A DNA stretch of 35,152 bases, taken from assembly GCA_017961325.1 (NCBI GenBank), contig JAGCXM010000012.1, positions 1 through 35,152 of the forward strand. The letters run 5' to 3'. Both the position numbers and the translations under genes were made by a program. Below the pieces are notes generated by a model. It was not told the DNA's origin. It ran no database searches and worked only from the letters and a program-made list of their open reading frames with translations. This document shows positions 1 through 7,310 of the stretch, in pieces. Positions within the stretch are counted from its first letter, which is position 1, and every line of letters starts with the position of its first letter. Source of the stretch: a bacterium (lineage in GTDB: Bacteria > UBP6 > UBA1177).

Positions 1-140
1 AGTCGCCAGACTTGTAGGAGCATTGCTCATTGAAATGGATGAAGAATGGCTGACTGGTAAAAAATATGTGACTTTTACGAATTAGGAGAGCGTTGCTGAA
101 ATGGAGGCTCGGATTTTACAGAAAGAACTTGACTTAACCC
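1..140 (+). mobile_element. Right end of an IS256-family insertion sequence, inserted into hsdS
   Basis: This is the terminal part of an insertion sequence whose body lies beyond the left edge. It holds the last 27 codons of a transposase (2-85) and then about 55 bp of non-coding end sequence. I place the boundary near 140 because the hsdS product matches its family up to the residues TDF and then becomes unrelated. At that point the minus strand reads GGGTTAAGTCAAG, followed 8 bp later by TGTAAAATCC, which resembles an IS256-type terminal repeat. The other end and any target duplication are outside the window, so the exact boundary is inferred. Confidence 0.6.
2..85 (+). CDS. IS256-family (mutator-type) transposase, C-terminal fragment
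   Basis: An open frame runs from the left edge to TAG at 83-85. It encodes 27 residues with the string GALLIEMDEEWLTGKKYV. This matches the usual C-terminus of IS256/mutator-type DDE transposases, where a conserved E-E-W is followed by a basic R/K-R/K-Y. Transposases of this family move the element by a copy-out circle mechanism. Only the tail is visible and none of the catalytic DDE residues lie in the window. The stop codon region overlaps, on the opposite strand, the chimeric end of the disrupted hsdS frame (stop at 75-77). The identification rests on a short motif and needs the upstream sequence. Confidence 0.6.
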   Translation, partial: VARLVGALLIEMDEEWLTGKKYVTFTN

Positions 141-938
141 AAAATCTGTTCCTGTAATTAATATGTAATCACCAGAATCAAGATACTCCGTTGATTTTAA
201 TCCCTGCCAACCAATACGAGCTTTGATAGTACATTCTTTATTTATATTCTTCACATCCCAATCTTCGGGGATGAGACCGAGTTCGGTTTGTTTGTAGGCT
301 GGGGATTTGGTTTGCGGGCCAAAACCTGGGAGGCGTTTTTTGCCGGTGAGGAGATTTTGCATTGTGCCCTGTTTGATGTTCTTTTTCTTTTGAATAAGTT
401 TTTCTGTTGTGGAAATAAGCGCATCTACATCGGAAAGGGCTTTTGCAATTCGTTGTTGTTCGGCAAGAGGTGGAAGTTGAAAGGTGATAGTTGAAAGTTT
501 TTTTGCACTTATTTCGGCAAAGGTAGAACCGCTTGCCCTAGAAAGCATTTCATCTTTTATTAATGGAATAACATAATATAAAAATTCACTACAACAATTA
601 TTTTTTGCAATTAGCGATTGAAAACCTTGATTTGTGCTAGCCGGATTTTCTAATATCGCTGTTATGCCTATACTTGCACGAGTCGTCAATAAAACTGTTC
701 CTTTGGGTAACAACTTTGCGGAGCTTTCTTTCAATCCTCGTTCCGTAATTGTTCGCTCACTTTTAGAGACATATTTCTTTGAATCACTCAATTCTGCAGG
801 AGTAAACCATTGAATATCACCGTTCCAATATGCAGAATTCAACGTAGACGGAGTTCCACCGCCAACAATTGTTGCGACCTCACCTAGAGACTTCATTTCC
901 CAATCATCAGGAATCAATCCAATTTCTGTCTGCTTCAT
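75..938 (-). CDS. hsdS: Type I restriction-modification specificity subunit HsdS, 3' truncated by an IS
   Basis: HsdS sets the DNA target of a type I restriction-modification complex. The 287-residue product has a first target-recognition domain (about residues 1-160) opening with TEIGLIPDDWE. A conserved helical spacer follows (about 161-208, QQRIAKALSDVDALI then KKKNIKQGTMQNLLTG). A second domain then begins with the near-repeat TELGLIPEDWD at about 217. That second domain stops being recognisable after residue 266. The last 21 residues come from the IS end, giving a chimeric tail. A complete HsdS is about 400 residues, so roughly one third is lost. The ATG overlaps the stop of the upstream nuclease gene (ATGA), which suggests coupled translation. 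The protein might still work as a half-subunit dimer or may be dead. Confidence 0.85.
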   Translation of the reverse strand: MKQTEIGLIPDDWEMKSLGEVATIVGGGTPSTLNSAYWNGDIQWFTPAELSDSKKYVSKSERTITERGLKESSAKLLPKGTVLLTTRASIGITAILENPASTNQGFQSLIAKNNCCSEFLYYVIPLIKDEMLSRASGSTFAEISAKKLSTITFQLPPLAEQQRIAKALSDVDALISTTEKLIQKKKNIKQGTMQNLLTGKKRLPGFGPQTKSPAYKQTELGLIPEDWDVKNINKECTIKARIGWQGLKSTEYLDSGDYILITGTDFGLSQVLSVKSEPPFQQRSPNS

Positions 939-1963
939 TTTTCTTCCTTGTCGTTTTTATTGAGAACAGCCTCTACTTGTGCGAGCAAATCTTCTTTATT
1001 TGGAAGGTAAAGTATGTAACGTGATGCAAAAATATTGTTCGAAAGTCCGCCAAGTGCATATTCTGTTGCTATACTGTCTTTTTCTGTGCAAAGCACTATG
1101 CCTATCGGCGGATTATCGGTTTCATCGTTTACTTCGTTCTGGTAATAATTTAGATACATATTCAGTTGACCTGCGGCTTCTGGCGTTAGTTTTGTTCGTT
1201 TCAATTCTATAAGCACGTATGCTTTGAGAATTTTATTGTAGAAAACCATATCAACATAATAGTGTGTATTGTTGATCGTTACTCTTTGCTGACGACCTAC
1301 ATACATAAAGCCGCGCCCAAGTTCAAGAAAGAAATTTTCAAGCTGACGGAAAAGGGCATCTTCAATATCTTTCTCAAGGAAGGGCTTGTTTTCAGGAATT
1401 CCCAAAAATTCAAAAACATAAGGGTCTTTTACAATATCTTTCGGCTTCTGAATCTCTATACCGTTTCTTGCCAGAGCAAGCACCTTTTCTTTGTTTGCGT
1501 TTCCTTCTGACAGAAGAAGTCTCTGAAACAGAGAACTGTCAATCTGACGTTTCAGTTCTCTAAAAGACCAACCTGCATTTTCTGCTTCTTTTTCATAAAA
1601 AGCCCTTTCGTTATCATCGGTAATTGTCAATAATTCACAATAATGTGACCAGCTCAATTTAACAGACACTGTCTGTTGAATCTGATATTTCTGATAGAAC
1701 CGACGCATAAACTGCAAATTGGAGACAGAAAATCCTTTTCCTAAATTATTCCCAAGTATTTTTGAAAGCTCTTTTAGTGTCTGCCTGCCGTATTCTGCAC
1801 GGATATTATTGTCCTGCTCATATTGAACAATGAGTCTGCCGATATTCCAATATGCGGAAAGTAATTGATTATTGACTTCTTTAGCTATGTTTCCGCGTGA
1901 TTTTGTTAAAATGTCTGAAATGCGATTTATTAGGATTTCTTTTGTAATAATCGCTTTTTCCAT
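935..1963 (-). CDS. PDDEXK nuclease domain protein (DUF1016/YhcG type)
   Basis: The 342-residue protein has the two-part layout of the DUF1016/YhcG family. An N-terminal helical domain (about 1-165) contains LLSAYWNIGRLIV. A C-terminal PDDEXK nuclease fold follows, with likely catalytic residues D238 (YYVDMVFYN), E253 and K255 (VLIELK) and a downstream Q266. The family is common beside type I restriction modules and other defence genes; its exact biochemical role is not settled. It sits between hsdM and hsdS and overlaps the hsdS start by 4 bases. It has a strong ribosome-binding site (GGAGG, 7 bases before the ATG). A pair of hairpins separates it from hsdM. All expected active-site residues are present, so an active nuclease is likely. 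Confidence 0.85.
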   Translation of the reverse strand: MEKAIITKEILINRISDILTKSRGNIAKEVNNQLLSAYWNIGRLIVQYEQDNNIRAEYGRQTLKELSKILGNNLGKGFSVSNLQFMRRFYQKYQIQQTVSVKLSWSHYCELLTITDDNERAFYEKEAENAGWSFRELKRQIDSSLFQRLLLSEGNANKEKVLALARNGIEIQKPKDIVKDPYVFEFLGIPENKPFLEKDIEDALFRQLENFFLELGRGFMYVGRQQRVTINNTHYYVDMVFYNKILKAYVLIELKRTKLTPEAAGQLNMYLNYYQNEVNDETDNPPIGIVLCTEKDSIATEYALGGLSNNIFASRYILYLPNKEDLLAQVEAVLNKNDKEEK

Positions 1964-1976
1964 ATTTTACCTCCAC

Positions 1977-2072
1977 CTAAAATTTGAAACACAAAAGTCT
2001 GTGTTTCTTCTTAATGATTTCAAAAAGTTCAGACGCGTCTGAATTTTTTGATATAATTATTTCGTTTTCCAT
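1977..2072 (-). CDS. Possible 31-residue small ORF between hsdM and the PDDEXK gene
   Basis: A short frame opens with ATG at 2070-2072, preceded by GAGG nine bases upstream (inside the last codons of hsdM), and ends just before the next gene's ribosome-binding site. It encodes a Lys/Ile-rich peptide beginning MENEIIISKNSDASELFEII. The reading frame runs through two inverted repeats, so it could be a leader peptide, a small accessory protein or chance. I recognise no family. Confidence 0.2.
   Translation of the reverse strand: MENEIIISKNSDASELFEIIKKKHRLLCFKF
1986..2043. other. Two adjacent inverted repeats between hsdM and the PDDEXK nuclease gene
   Basis: The segment holds a perfect 16-bp palindrome, TTCAGACGCGTCTGAA (2028-2043). 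It has T-runs on both sides (TTTTTT in the plus direction, CTTTTTG in the minus direction). A second stem, GAAACACA/TGTGTTTC (1986-1993 and 2000-2007), has a 6-base loop. On the minus-strand transcript these would form two hairpins after the hsdM stop. They may be a weak or regulated terminator, or a processing site that lowers expression of the nuclease and hsdS relative to hsdM. The symmetric 16-mer could also be a protein-binding site. Confidence 0.55.
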
Positions 2073-2076
2073 AGAA

Positions 2077-4458
2077 TTATACCTCAAATCCCATTTCTCT
2101 AAGATGTCCGGCAACTTCTTTTTCTTCTTCTGCGAGTTTTTCGGTGAGTTCCGGCAGAGTGTTTTCATAACGCTCATACAGCTCGGTAATGCGTTTTGTC
2201 AGCCGGTTTGCCACGGTTACATAGAGATTCTGGATTCCGTCATCAATGTTTTTGTACCACTTGCGGTTGATGAGCAGATCCTTTATCTCCTCATCGGTAA
2301 AAGTTCCGTAGCGTTTGCGGCAGTTTTCATCAAGTTGCTTTTTTAAAGCCGCGATATTTTTGTTCTGAGACTTTATTGAAGCATTGTAAGTCTTGAGTTT
2401 CTTTAGGATTTCAGGTTCCTGCGAAAGTTCGTCATCTTCTGTGTTTTCTTCTATGAACTCTTCCAGTTCGCTTTCTGTCTGGCTGAGTTTTTCTTCAGCT
2501 TTTTCAATCTCAGTCTCTTCTGCTTCAAAAAAAGCATCAAGCACAGTCTGCTTCGGAATAAGCCTGCCTTCCCAGCCGATGATTTTCGGCTCTTTCTTCT
2601 TTTCTTTTGCCGGGTCTTTCTTCGCCTTTTTGCTTTCTTTCGGTTCTTCTTTGATGTCGTCTGTTACTTTTGCAAGGTCATATCCGCTTTCATCCTGGAT
2701 TATAAGAAGAATGTCATCGTTCATCGTCTCGTTCCAGTAGGCAAGAAGCACCTGATAGACATCGTATTTGTCAAGCAGTTCAAGACCGGCGAATTTTGTA
2801 ATAATTTCTTTCGAGAGTTTCTGGATAATTTCTTTGTTCAGGTCTGTGGGCTTCAAGCCGGTAAGAATAGGATCGGCGAAAGTTTTCCATTTTTCAAAAG
2901 CCTCTCTGACCTTTTTGTTATATTCAAGAAATCCTGAGTTTTCCGTGATTGTTTTGTGAACATCATCTTTGTTTATAATCAGCTTGTAAAAGCCTTTTGA
3001 ATACTCTCCGAAAATTTCGTCTTTAAGATTCGGAAACACATTCCAGAAGTGCGGAATATTGTCGATATCGTCTTTCGGAATTCCGCCGTAAAGATGCGCT
3101 TCAATACTCTGCAAATCTTCTTTTTCGCTTGAGTCTATATAGCGTGGAATATTCAGGTTGTAAGCGTTCTTTTCGATAATTTCAGCGAACGGGACAAAAC
3201 GGCTGAAACCGGGAACTTCCGTCATCGAGTTGAAAATTGTTACAATCTTGTAGATGTCCTGCTCGCGGAGACGGTTTTTGTCTCCGTCTTTTACAAAACC
3301 GTGACTTGCATCAATCATAAAAATGCCGCTGCGGTTTGCGGTGTTTTCTTTGTCGAGCACGATGATGCAGGCTGGGATTCCTGTGCCGTAGAAAAGGTTT
3401 GCAGGAAGTCCGATGATTCCCTTGATAAGATGGCGGTCGATTATGTTCTTGCGGATTGATTCTTCCGCATTCCCGCGGAACAAAACTCCGTGAGGAAGAA
3501 TTACAGCGGCTTTGCCGGTATTGTTTTTCATCGATTTGATTATGTGCAGAAGCCATGCGTAATCGCCGTTCTTTTCAGGAGGAAGCGCATCATAGCCGTC
3601 AAAACGTCCGAACTGTTTCAGACCGTCCATCCAGTTTTTCGTGCTGAAGGGAGGATTAGCCACAGTATAATCAAACTTTCTGAGTTTCGTATCGTCATTG
3701 TCTTCTTTGTACCACGGATCTGAGAAAGTATTGTCTGAATGAATTTCGCCTGAAGCCTTGTTGTGAAGAACAAGATTCATCTTTGCAAGACCTGCCGTGG
3801 AAATGTCTTTTTCCTGACCGTAAATTGCAAGCGGGAAGGGCGCCTCGTTTGCCGCACGGATCAAAAGCGAGCCTGAACCGCAGGCAGGATCATAGATTGT
3901 TGCGTTTTTATCCTTACAGTTTGAAATATCAATCACCTTGGCAAGAATGCGGCTTACTTCGGCAGGAGTATAGAACTGGCCTTTACTCTTGCCGCTGGCA
4001 GTCGCAAAGTTGCGCATAAGATATTCGTAGGCATCACCGATAAGATCGTCGTCTTCAGCCTTATTGTTTTTAAAATCAAGTTCAGGACGCATGAAAATCG
4101 AAATAAGACCCGTAAGTTTGTCCACCATTTCATCGCCTTTGCCGATTTTCGCTTCATCATTGAAGTGTGCATTATTTATAATGCCGGTAAGATTGTTTGC
4201 CTCCGCAAGTTTCGCAATCAGAACATCGATTTTTTCGCCGATATTTTTGTCGCCTTTGAGTTCAACAAGGTCTTCAAAGCTTGCACCTTCCGGAATTGCG
4301 ATTGCGCCGTAAGGATCATCTTTGTATTTGTCTGAAACATATTTTACAAACAAAAGAGTCAGAATGTAGTCTTTATACTGAGAGGCATCCATTCCGCCGC
4401 GAAGCTTGTCGCAGCTTGCCCAAAGCGAACTGTAAAGCTGAGATTTTTTTACCGCCAT
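2077..4458 (-). CDS. hsdM: Type I restriction-modification DNA methyltransferase subunit HsdM
   Basis: HsdM transfers a methyl group from S-adenosylmethionine to adenine N6 in the target set by HsdS. The 793-residue protein has an N-terminal helical domain (about 4-130, LYSSLWASCDKLRGG). QFYTP follows at 161-165, then the cofactor motif DPACGSG at 190-196 and the catalytic motif NPPF at 268-271. An unusually long C-terminal part (from about 480) includes a Lys/Glu-rich stretch and a coiled coil, ending near LREMGFEV. I chose the ATG at 4456-4458 because GGAGGAAAAG lies just before it; the frame is open 12 codons further up. A TATAAT-like -10 (4486-4491) lies about 30 bp upstream. The partner hsdR is not in the window and may lie beyond the IS element on the left. 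Confidence 0.93.
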   Translation of the reverse strand: MAVKKSQLYSSLWASCDKLRGGMDASQYKDYILTLLFVKYVSDKYKDDPYGAIAIPEGASFEDLVELKGDKNIGEKIDVLIAKLAEANNLTGIINNAHFNDEAKIGKGDEMVDKLTGLISIFMRPELDFKNNKAEDDDLIGDAYEYLMRNFATASGKSKGQFYTPAEVSRILAKVIDISNCKDKNATIYDPACGSGSLLIRAANEAPFPLAIYGQEKDISTAGLAKMNLVLHNKASGEIHSDNTFSDPWYKEDNDDTKLRKFDYTVANPPFSTKNWMDGLKQFGRFDGYDALPPEKNGDYAWLLHIIKSMKNNTGKAAVILPHGVLFRGNAEESIRKNIIDRHLIKGIIGLPANLFYGTGIPACIIVLDKENTANRSGIFMIDASHGFVKDGDKNRLREQDIYKIVTIFNSMTEVPGFSRFVPFAEIIEKNAYNLNIPRYIDSSEKEDLQSIEAHLYGGIPKDDIDNIPHFWNVFPNLKDEIFGEYSKGFYKLIINKDDVHKTITENSGFLEYNKKVREAFEKWKTFADPILTGLKPTDLNKEIIQKLSKEIITKFAGLELLDKYDVYQVLLAYWNETMNDDILLIIQDESGYDLAKVTDDIKEEPKESKKAKKDPAKEKKKEPKIIGWEGRLIPKQTVLDAFFEAEETEIEKAEEKLSQTESELEEFIEENTEDDELSQEPEILKKLKTYNASIKSQNKNIAALKKQLDENCRKRYGTFTDEEIKDLLINRKWYKNIDDGIQNLYVTVANRLTKRITELYERYENTLPELTEKLAEEEKEVAGHLREMGFEV

Positions 4459-4508
4459 TTCTTTTCCTCCGCCAAAATCCGCCGCATTATACACAAAAAT
4501 TCAAAAAA

Positions 4509-5357
4509 TTATCTTATTTTTTCCAATGAATACTGCTTTAAAAGTTCAAGCAGATATTCCCACCACATTTCGGAAGTGAACTGGTTCGAAAATGCCGACG
4601 GCATGAGAAAGCGGCGCATTTCAAAAAGGAAATCCCGCTGTCCGTTTTTTATTTCTTCGATCCGTTCCGCGTATTTTTTACGGAAGTCGTTTTCAGCAAT
4701 TTTTCTGTCGGCAAGTTTTTGCAGTAAAAGCTCTTTCCCGGGTGCGGTGTTTTTCTGCGAAAGCCAGTGGATATCCCACAGATCGCGGTTTTTAACGCGG
4801 TTGGGTCGGAGTGCGACTGCAATCAGTTTGTCGCAGAGAATTTCGTTCAGGCTTTCGGCGTGGAGCAGGATCCCGTCAGTTCCGGAATCTATCCCGTAAG
4901 TGTTGCGGACCATTGCTGCTCTGCGGTCGCGGCTCGGGATCATGCAGATATCGATATTGATTTTCTGAGACGGAAAATCGGGGCGTTCGGGGCGCGTGAT
5001 TACTTTGATTTTCCATGTTTCGGTGTCGCCTGTTTCCTTCGTCGGAGCGGTTACTGTGACCGGAAGAGCATATTTTTCGTTTATAGAGTGTTCGATCACG
5101 TTTCCGAGTTCGCTCATGTCCGATTTCGAAAAATCGAATCCGCCCGTAAAATCGAGATCTTCGCTAAGACGCGGCGAGCCGTAGCAGTCACGGAGGCATG
5201 TTCCGCCGATGAAAGTGATGTTTTTCAAAAATCCGGCGGAGTTCATGCAGCGGAGAATGTCCAGATGCAGAATCTCTTTTTCTATCGCTGTTCGAAGCAC
5301 TGGATATTCCGTATTCTGCGATATAATTTGCGAAACTAAATCATCAAAAACCGGCAT
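4509..5357 (-). CDS. abiEii: AbiEii-type nucleotidyltransferase toxin (type IV toxin-antitoxin)
   Basis: The 282-residue protein carries the nucleotidyltransferase signature GGTCLRDCYG (51-60) followed by RLSEDLDF (63-70), with D67 and D69 as likely metal ligands. This is the hallmark of the AbiEii/AbiGii family. Members are toxins of abortive-infection systems that modify RNA, tRNA in the best-studied relatives, with nucleotides. It lies 12 bp downstream of the AbiEi-type antitoxin gene, with AAAGGAG before its ATG, so the two form an operon. The gene ends 50 bp before the hsdM start, within the same minus-strand defence block. Length is normal for the family. Confidence 0.9.
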   Translation of the reverse strand: MPVFDDLVSQIISQNTEYPVLRTAIEKEILHLDILRCMNSAGFLKNITFIGGTCLRDCYGSPRLSEDLDFTGGFDFSKSDMSELGNVIEHSINEKYALPVTVTAPTKETGDTETWKIKVITRPERPDFPSQKINIDICMIPSRDRRAAMVRNTYGIDSGTDGILLHAESLNEILCDKLIAVALRPNRVKNRDLWDIHWLSQKNTAPGKELLLQKLADRKIAENDFRKKYAERIEEIKNGQRDFLFEMRRFLMPSAFSNQFTSEMWWEYLLELLKQYSLEKIR

Positions 5358-5369
5358 CTCTTTCTCCTT

Positions 5370-5906
5370 TTATATTTCTGATTGTTCAACTAAATCCACC
5401 AGGCGTTTGCAGTCTTTCATGTCCTGCAGCGCGAGTTTTTCGGATGCCCAGAGCATTCCTGTCTGCCTGTCGAGCCTCAGTTCGGGCATGATTTTACCAA
5501 AATTCTTCGAGGTGTGTATCAGTTCGACTGTGCCGAAGCGGCCGCAGCTGATTGTGCCGCTCCGTCCGGTAGTCATAACGGTGATCCAGCCCAGAAGCTG
5601 CTGCGAGATTCTGCCAGATTGCGAAAGGACTGTTTCAAGGCTCACATAGTTCATGCTGCTGGCACGGAGTTTTGCAGCGACTTTAAATAAGACGAGAGAG
5701 GGATCGTAATCCGTTTTTGTGTAGAGGTATATTCCTTTGCAGATACGCTCCAAAATGTTGCTTTTCACAGCTCTTGAAAGCAGCATGGTCAGATTTTCGA
5801 CAGTCATATCCGGAAAAATCGCAGAAAAATCCTGCTGCGAAAAGAGACAATGCTGGCTGTCGGCATTTTGTTCAAGTGTCTTTTCAAGTAACTTTATCGG
5901 CTGCAT
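5370..5906 (-). CDS. abiEi: AbiEi-family antitoxin/autorepressor
   Basis: The gene encodes about 178 residues and sits directly upstream of the AbiEii toxin gene. The N-terminal part (about 15-70) looks like the winged-helix DNA-binding domain of AbiEi antitoxins, including SRAVKSNILERICKGIY and a following YLYTKT strand. The remainder is the antitoxin domain. AbiEi proteins neutralise the AbiEii toxin and repress their own promoter by binding inverted repeats. A sigma70-like promoter (5938-5966) and a 6-3-6 inverted repeat (5920-5934) lie just upstream, which fits autoregulation. I prefer ATG 5904-5906, which has AGGA 10 bases upstream; a GTG three codons earlier is the alternative. Confidence 0.8.
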   Translation of the reverse strand: MQPIKLLEKTLEQNADSQHCLFSQQDFSAIFPDMTVENLTMLLSRAVKSNILERICKGIYLYTKTDYDPSLVLFKVAAKLRASSMNYVSLETVLSQSGRISQQLLGWITVMTTGRSGTISCGRFGTVELIHTSKNFGKIMPELRLDRQTGMLWASEKLALQDMKDCKRLVDLVEQSEI

Positions 5907-5919
5907 ATTCCACACATCC

Positions 5920-5934
5920 TAACAGTTTCTGTTA
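5920..5934 (-). promoter_or_regulatory. Putative AbiEi operator (inverted repeat)
   Basis: TAACAG and CTGTTA are separated by three bases, forming a perfect 6-bp inverted repeat. It lies between the -10 element and the antitoxin start, close to the expected transcription start. AbiEi-family antitoxins repress their own operons at inverted repeats; the assignment here is by position. Confidence 0.45.
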
Positions 5935-5937
5935 TGT

Positions 5938-5966
5938 TTTGTAGAGTAAAAGGGATAAAATGTCAA
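5938..5966 (-). promoter_or_regulatory. Sigma70-type promoter of the abiE operon
   Basis: On the minus strand TTGACA (5961-5966) is followed after exactly 17 bp by TACAAA (5938-5943). The -35 is a perfect consensus. It lies about 30 bp from the antitoxin start codon. Confidence 0.65.
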
Positions 5967-6012
5967 GTTTTATTTTTGAAAAAACTTCTTTTCCAGAGGG
6001 CGAATTTGCCCA

Positions 6013-6064
6013 CCCGAAAACGGATCATAAGAGTCCGCTACGACATATAGCGTCGTAGTGAAAA
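6013..6064 (+). repeat. 52-bp hairpin repeat, copy 1
   Basis: This matches 8276-8327 at about 45 of 52 positions by eye and is in the same orientation. It contains a 7-bp stem, CTACGAC/GTCGTAG (6038-6044 and 6052-6058), with a 7-base loop, followed by a T-rich stretch. The two copies bracket the orphan antitoxin, GIY-YIG-type and Fic genes. It could be the end of a small mobile cassette, a REP-like dispersed element or a terminator. Confidence 0.6.
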
Positions 6065-6144
6065 CTTTTTTGATTTTTTTGCTTTGACCAAGCTCGGTAG
6101 CCGCTTTTCTTTGATAAATATATGCGGTTCTTGAGCGTAATATG

Positions 6145-6172
6145 TTGACAAAACGCATATAACAAGCATAAT
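6145..6172 (+). promoter_or_regulatory. Promoter of the RelB/DinJ-type antitoxin gene
   Basis: TTGACA (6145-6150), then a 16-bp spacer, then CATAAT (6167-6172), ending 34 bp before the start codon. An 18-bp spacing to TAATAT is also possible. Confidence 0.6.
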
Positions 6173-6206
6173 ATTGCTGTTTTTTTACGTTTTGGAGGCA
6201 AACAAA

Positions 6207-6473
6207 ATGACCAGAGTAAGTACAAACATCAATTTGGACAGTGACTTGAAAAAGAGTGCACAGCTGCTTTTTGCAGATTTGGGAATGGATCTCACGACAG
6301 CCGTCACGATTTTCCTGAAGCAGGCTGTCAGAACGCAGAGTCTTCCTTTCCCTGTAACGAAAGTTCCCAATGAAGAAACTCTTGCCGCGCTAGGCGAATA
6401 TCAGGAGATGCTTCTTCATCCTGAAAAATACAAAAGATATTCCTCTTTCAAAAGCGCGCTTGACGAAAAGTGA
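6207..6473 (+). CDS. RelB/DinJ-family antitoxin, no toxin partner beside it
   Basis: The 88-residue protein begins MTRVSTNINLDSDLKKSAQ and continues LGMDLTTAVTIFLKQAV. This is the ribbon-helix-helix N-terminus typical of RelB/DinJ antitoxins, which dimerise, bind operator DNA and use the C-terminus to wrap a RelE/YafQ-type RNase toxin. Here the C-terminus ends KYKRYSSFKSALDEK. The ATG is set by TTTGGAGGC eight bases upstream. The usual toxin gene would overlap or follow directly. Instead there are about 100 bp with a terminator-like hairpin and then a gene on the opposite strand. It may be a relic, may act in trans on a toxin elsewhere, or may regulate its neighbours. Confidence 0.85.
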   Translation: MTRVSTNINLDSDLKKSAQLLFADLGMDLTTAVTIFLKQAVRTQSLPFPVTKVPNEETLAALGEYQEMLLHPEKYKRYSSFKSALDEK

Positions 6474-6514
6474 GAACAGGGAGTCATCCGGATCTGTTTT
6501 AGGTCATCTTACAG

Positions 6515-6541
6515 CATCAATAATTTTGATGACGTTTTTTT
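6515..6541 (+). terminator. Terminator-like hairpin after the antitoxin gene
   Basis: CATCAA (6515-6520), a 5-base loop and TTGATG (6526-6531) are followed by ACG and then seven T residues. It lies 41 bp after the antitoxin stop. The stem is short and AT-rich, so strength is uncertain. Confidence 0.45.
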
Positions 6542-6575
6542 GGATGGGATCAGGGATGATTAAATCTATTGTTCT

Positions 6576-7310
6576 TTAATTTTTATTTTTCGTTTTGGCT
6601 TTTGATCTTCCATCGCAATAACTTACTGGATATTGATTGTTTCTATATTCTTCGGGGATTCTTTTTTCAAAGAAGAAGTTACGTATTTCAGCAGGAGCAT
6701 CCTCACCATCGAAATATGCCCTGCCTCCGTCTTCAGTCCATTCTTTAACTTTATAAACCCCAACAACTATTCCATATTTAACAGCAAGAACAATAGGATA
6801 TTGTTTTGCCTTGTTTAAATTTATTTTCCAAGATTTTCTAACTGCTTCATAGACACTGCCTGCAAAGTCAATACTTGGCTGATTGATTTTTATGATCATA
6901 AATTTCTGATGATCAGGAGTGTTTGGATAATCCTCAAAAGATGGACGCTTAAAAGTTCTTTCTAACTCATCAGCCCAAATCATTCCTTTATCACTATCAT
7001 GTCCCCTTTGCTTATTGGTTAAAAGATTAAGGTCAATAAAAGCAGCCTCAACGTCTAATGCTGTATTTTCAGACATTCCCCAGCGTTGAATCATGTGGAT
7101 TACTTCCAATCCTGCGTCCTTGATTTCTTTTATCCTTTTTAGTTTTTCTGGATCTTCTTTTTTTAGTTCATTAATTTTTTTGTTGGTGTCTTCATCCTTC
7201 AATTTTGTGGAATGGCTCTTTTCTTTGCCAAACAGATCCATTGTACACAAAAAACTATTTTCAATATCTTTGTTAAAATTACTGCGCCATGGAATGTTTA
7301 TATTCCTCAA
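6576..7310 (-). CDS. LEM-3-like GIY-YIG family protein lacking the N-terminal nuclease core
   Basis: The 244-residue product matches the helical and C-terminal parts of the LEM-3/ANKLE1-like GIY-YIG family. It has KRIKEIKDAGLEVIHMIQRW, then TALDVEAAFIDL, then LTNKQRGHDSDKGM (about 60-110). A C-terminal domain of the same family follows, containing YEAVRKSWKINLNKAKQYPI and YGIVVGVYKVKEW. The usual start of the family, a Y-x-Y strand and a YIGKG motif holding the catalytic residues, is absent, and the N-terminus is an unrelated charged stretch. So the nuclease is probably inactive, or the gene is a 5'-truncated remnant. The frame begins with TTG at 7308-7310, overlapping the end of fic by 32 bp; the first ATG is at 7239-7241. 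Neither start has a good ribosome-binding site. Confidence 0.7.
   Translation of the reverse strand: MRNINIPWRSNFNKDIENSFLCTMDLFGKEKSHSTKLKDEDTNKKINELKKEDPEKLKRIKEIKDAGLEVIHMIQRWGMSENTALDVEAAFIDLNLLTNKQRGHDSDKGMIWADELERTFKRPSFEDYPNTPDHQKFMIIKINQPSIDFAGSVYEAVRKSWKINLNKAKQYPIVLAVKYGIVVGVYKVKEWTEDGGRAYFDGEDAPAEIRNFFFEKRIPEEYRNNQYPVSYCDGRSKAKTKNKN

Noticed and set aside
1-4458. Complete type I restriction-modification system
   Set aside because: No hsdR is present and hsdS is truncated; only hsdM is complete in the window.
6576-7310. Intact GIY-YIG nuclease
   Set aside because: The catalytic Y-x-Y and YIGKG strands expected at the N-terminus are missing, so only family membership, not nuclease activity, is supported.
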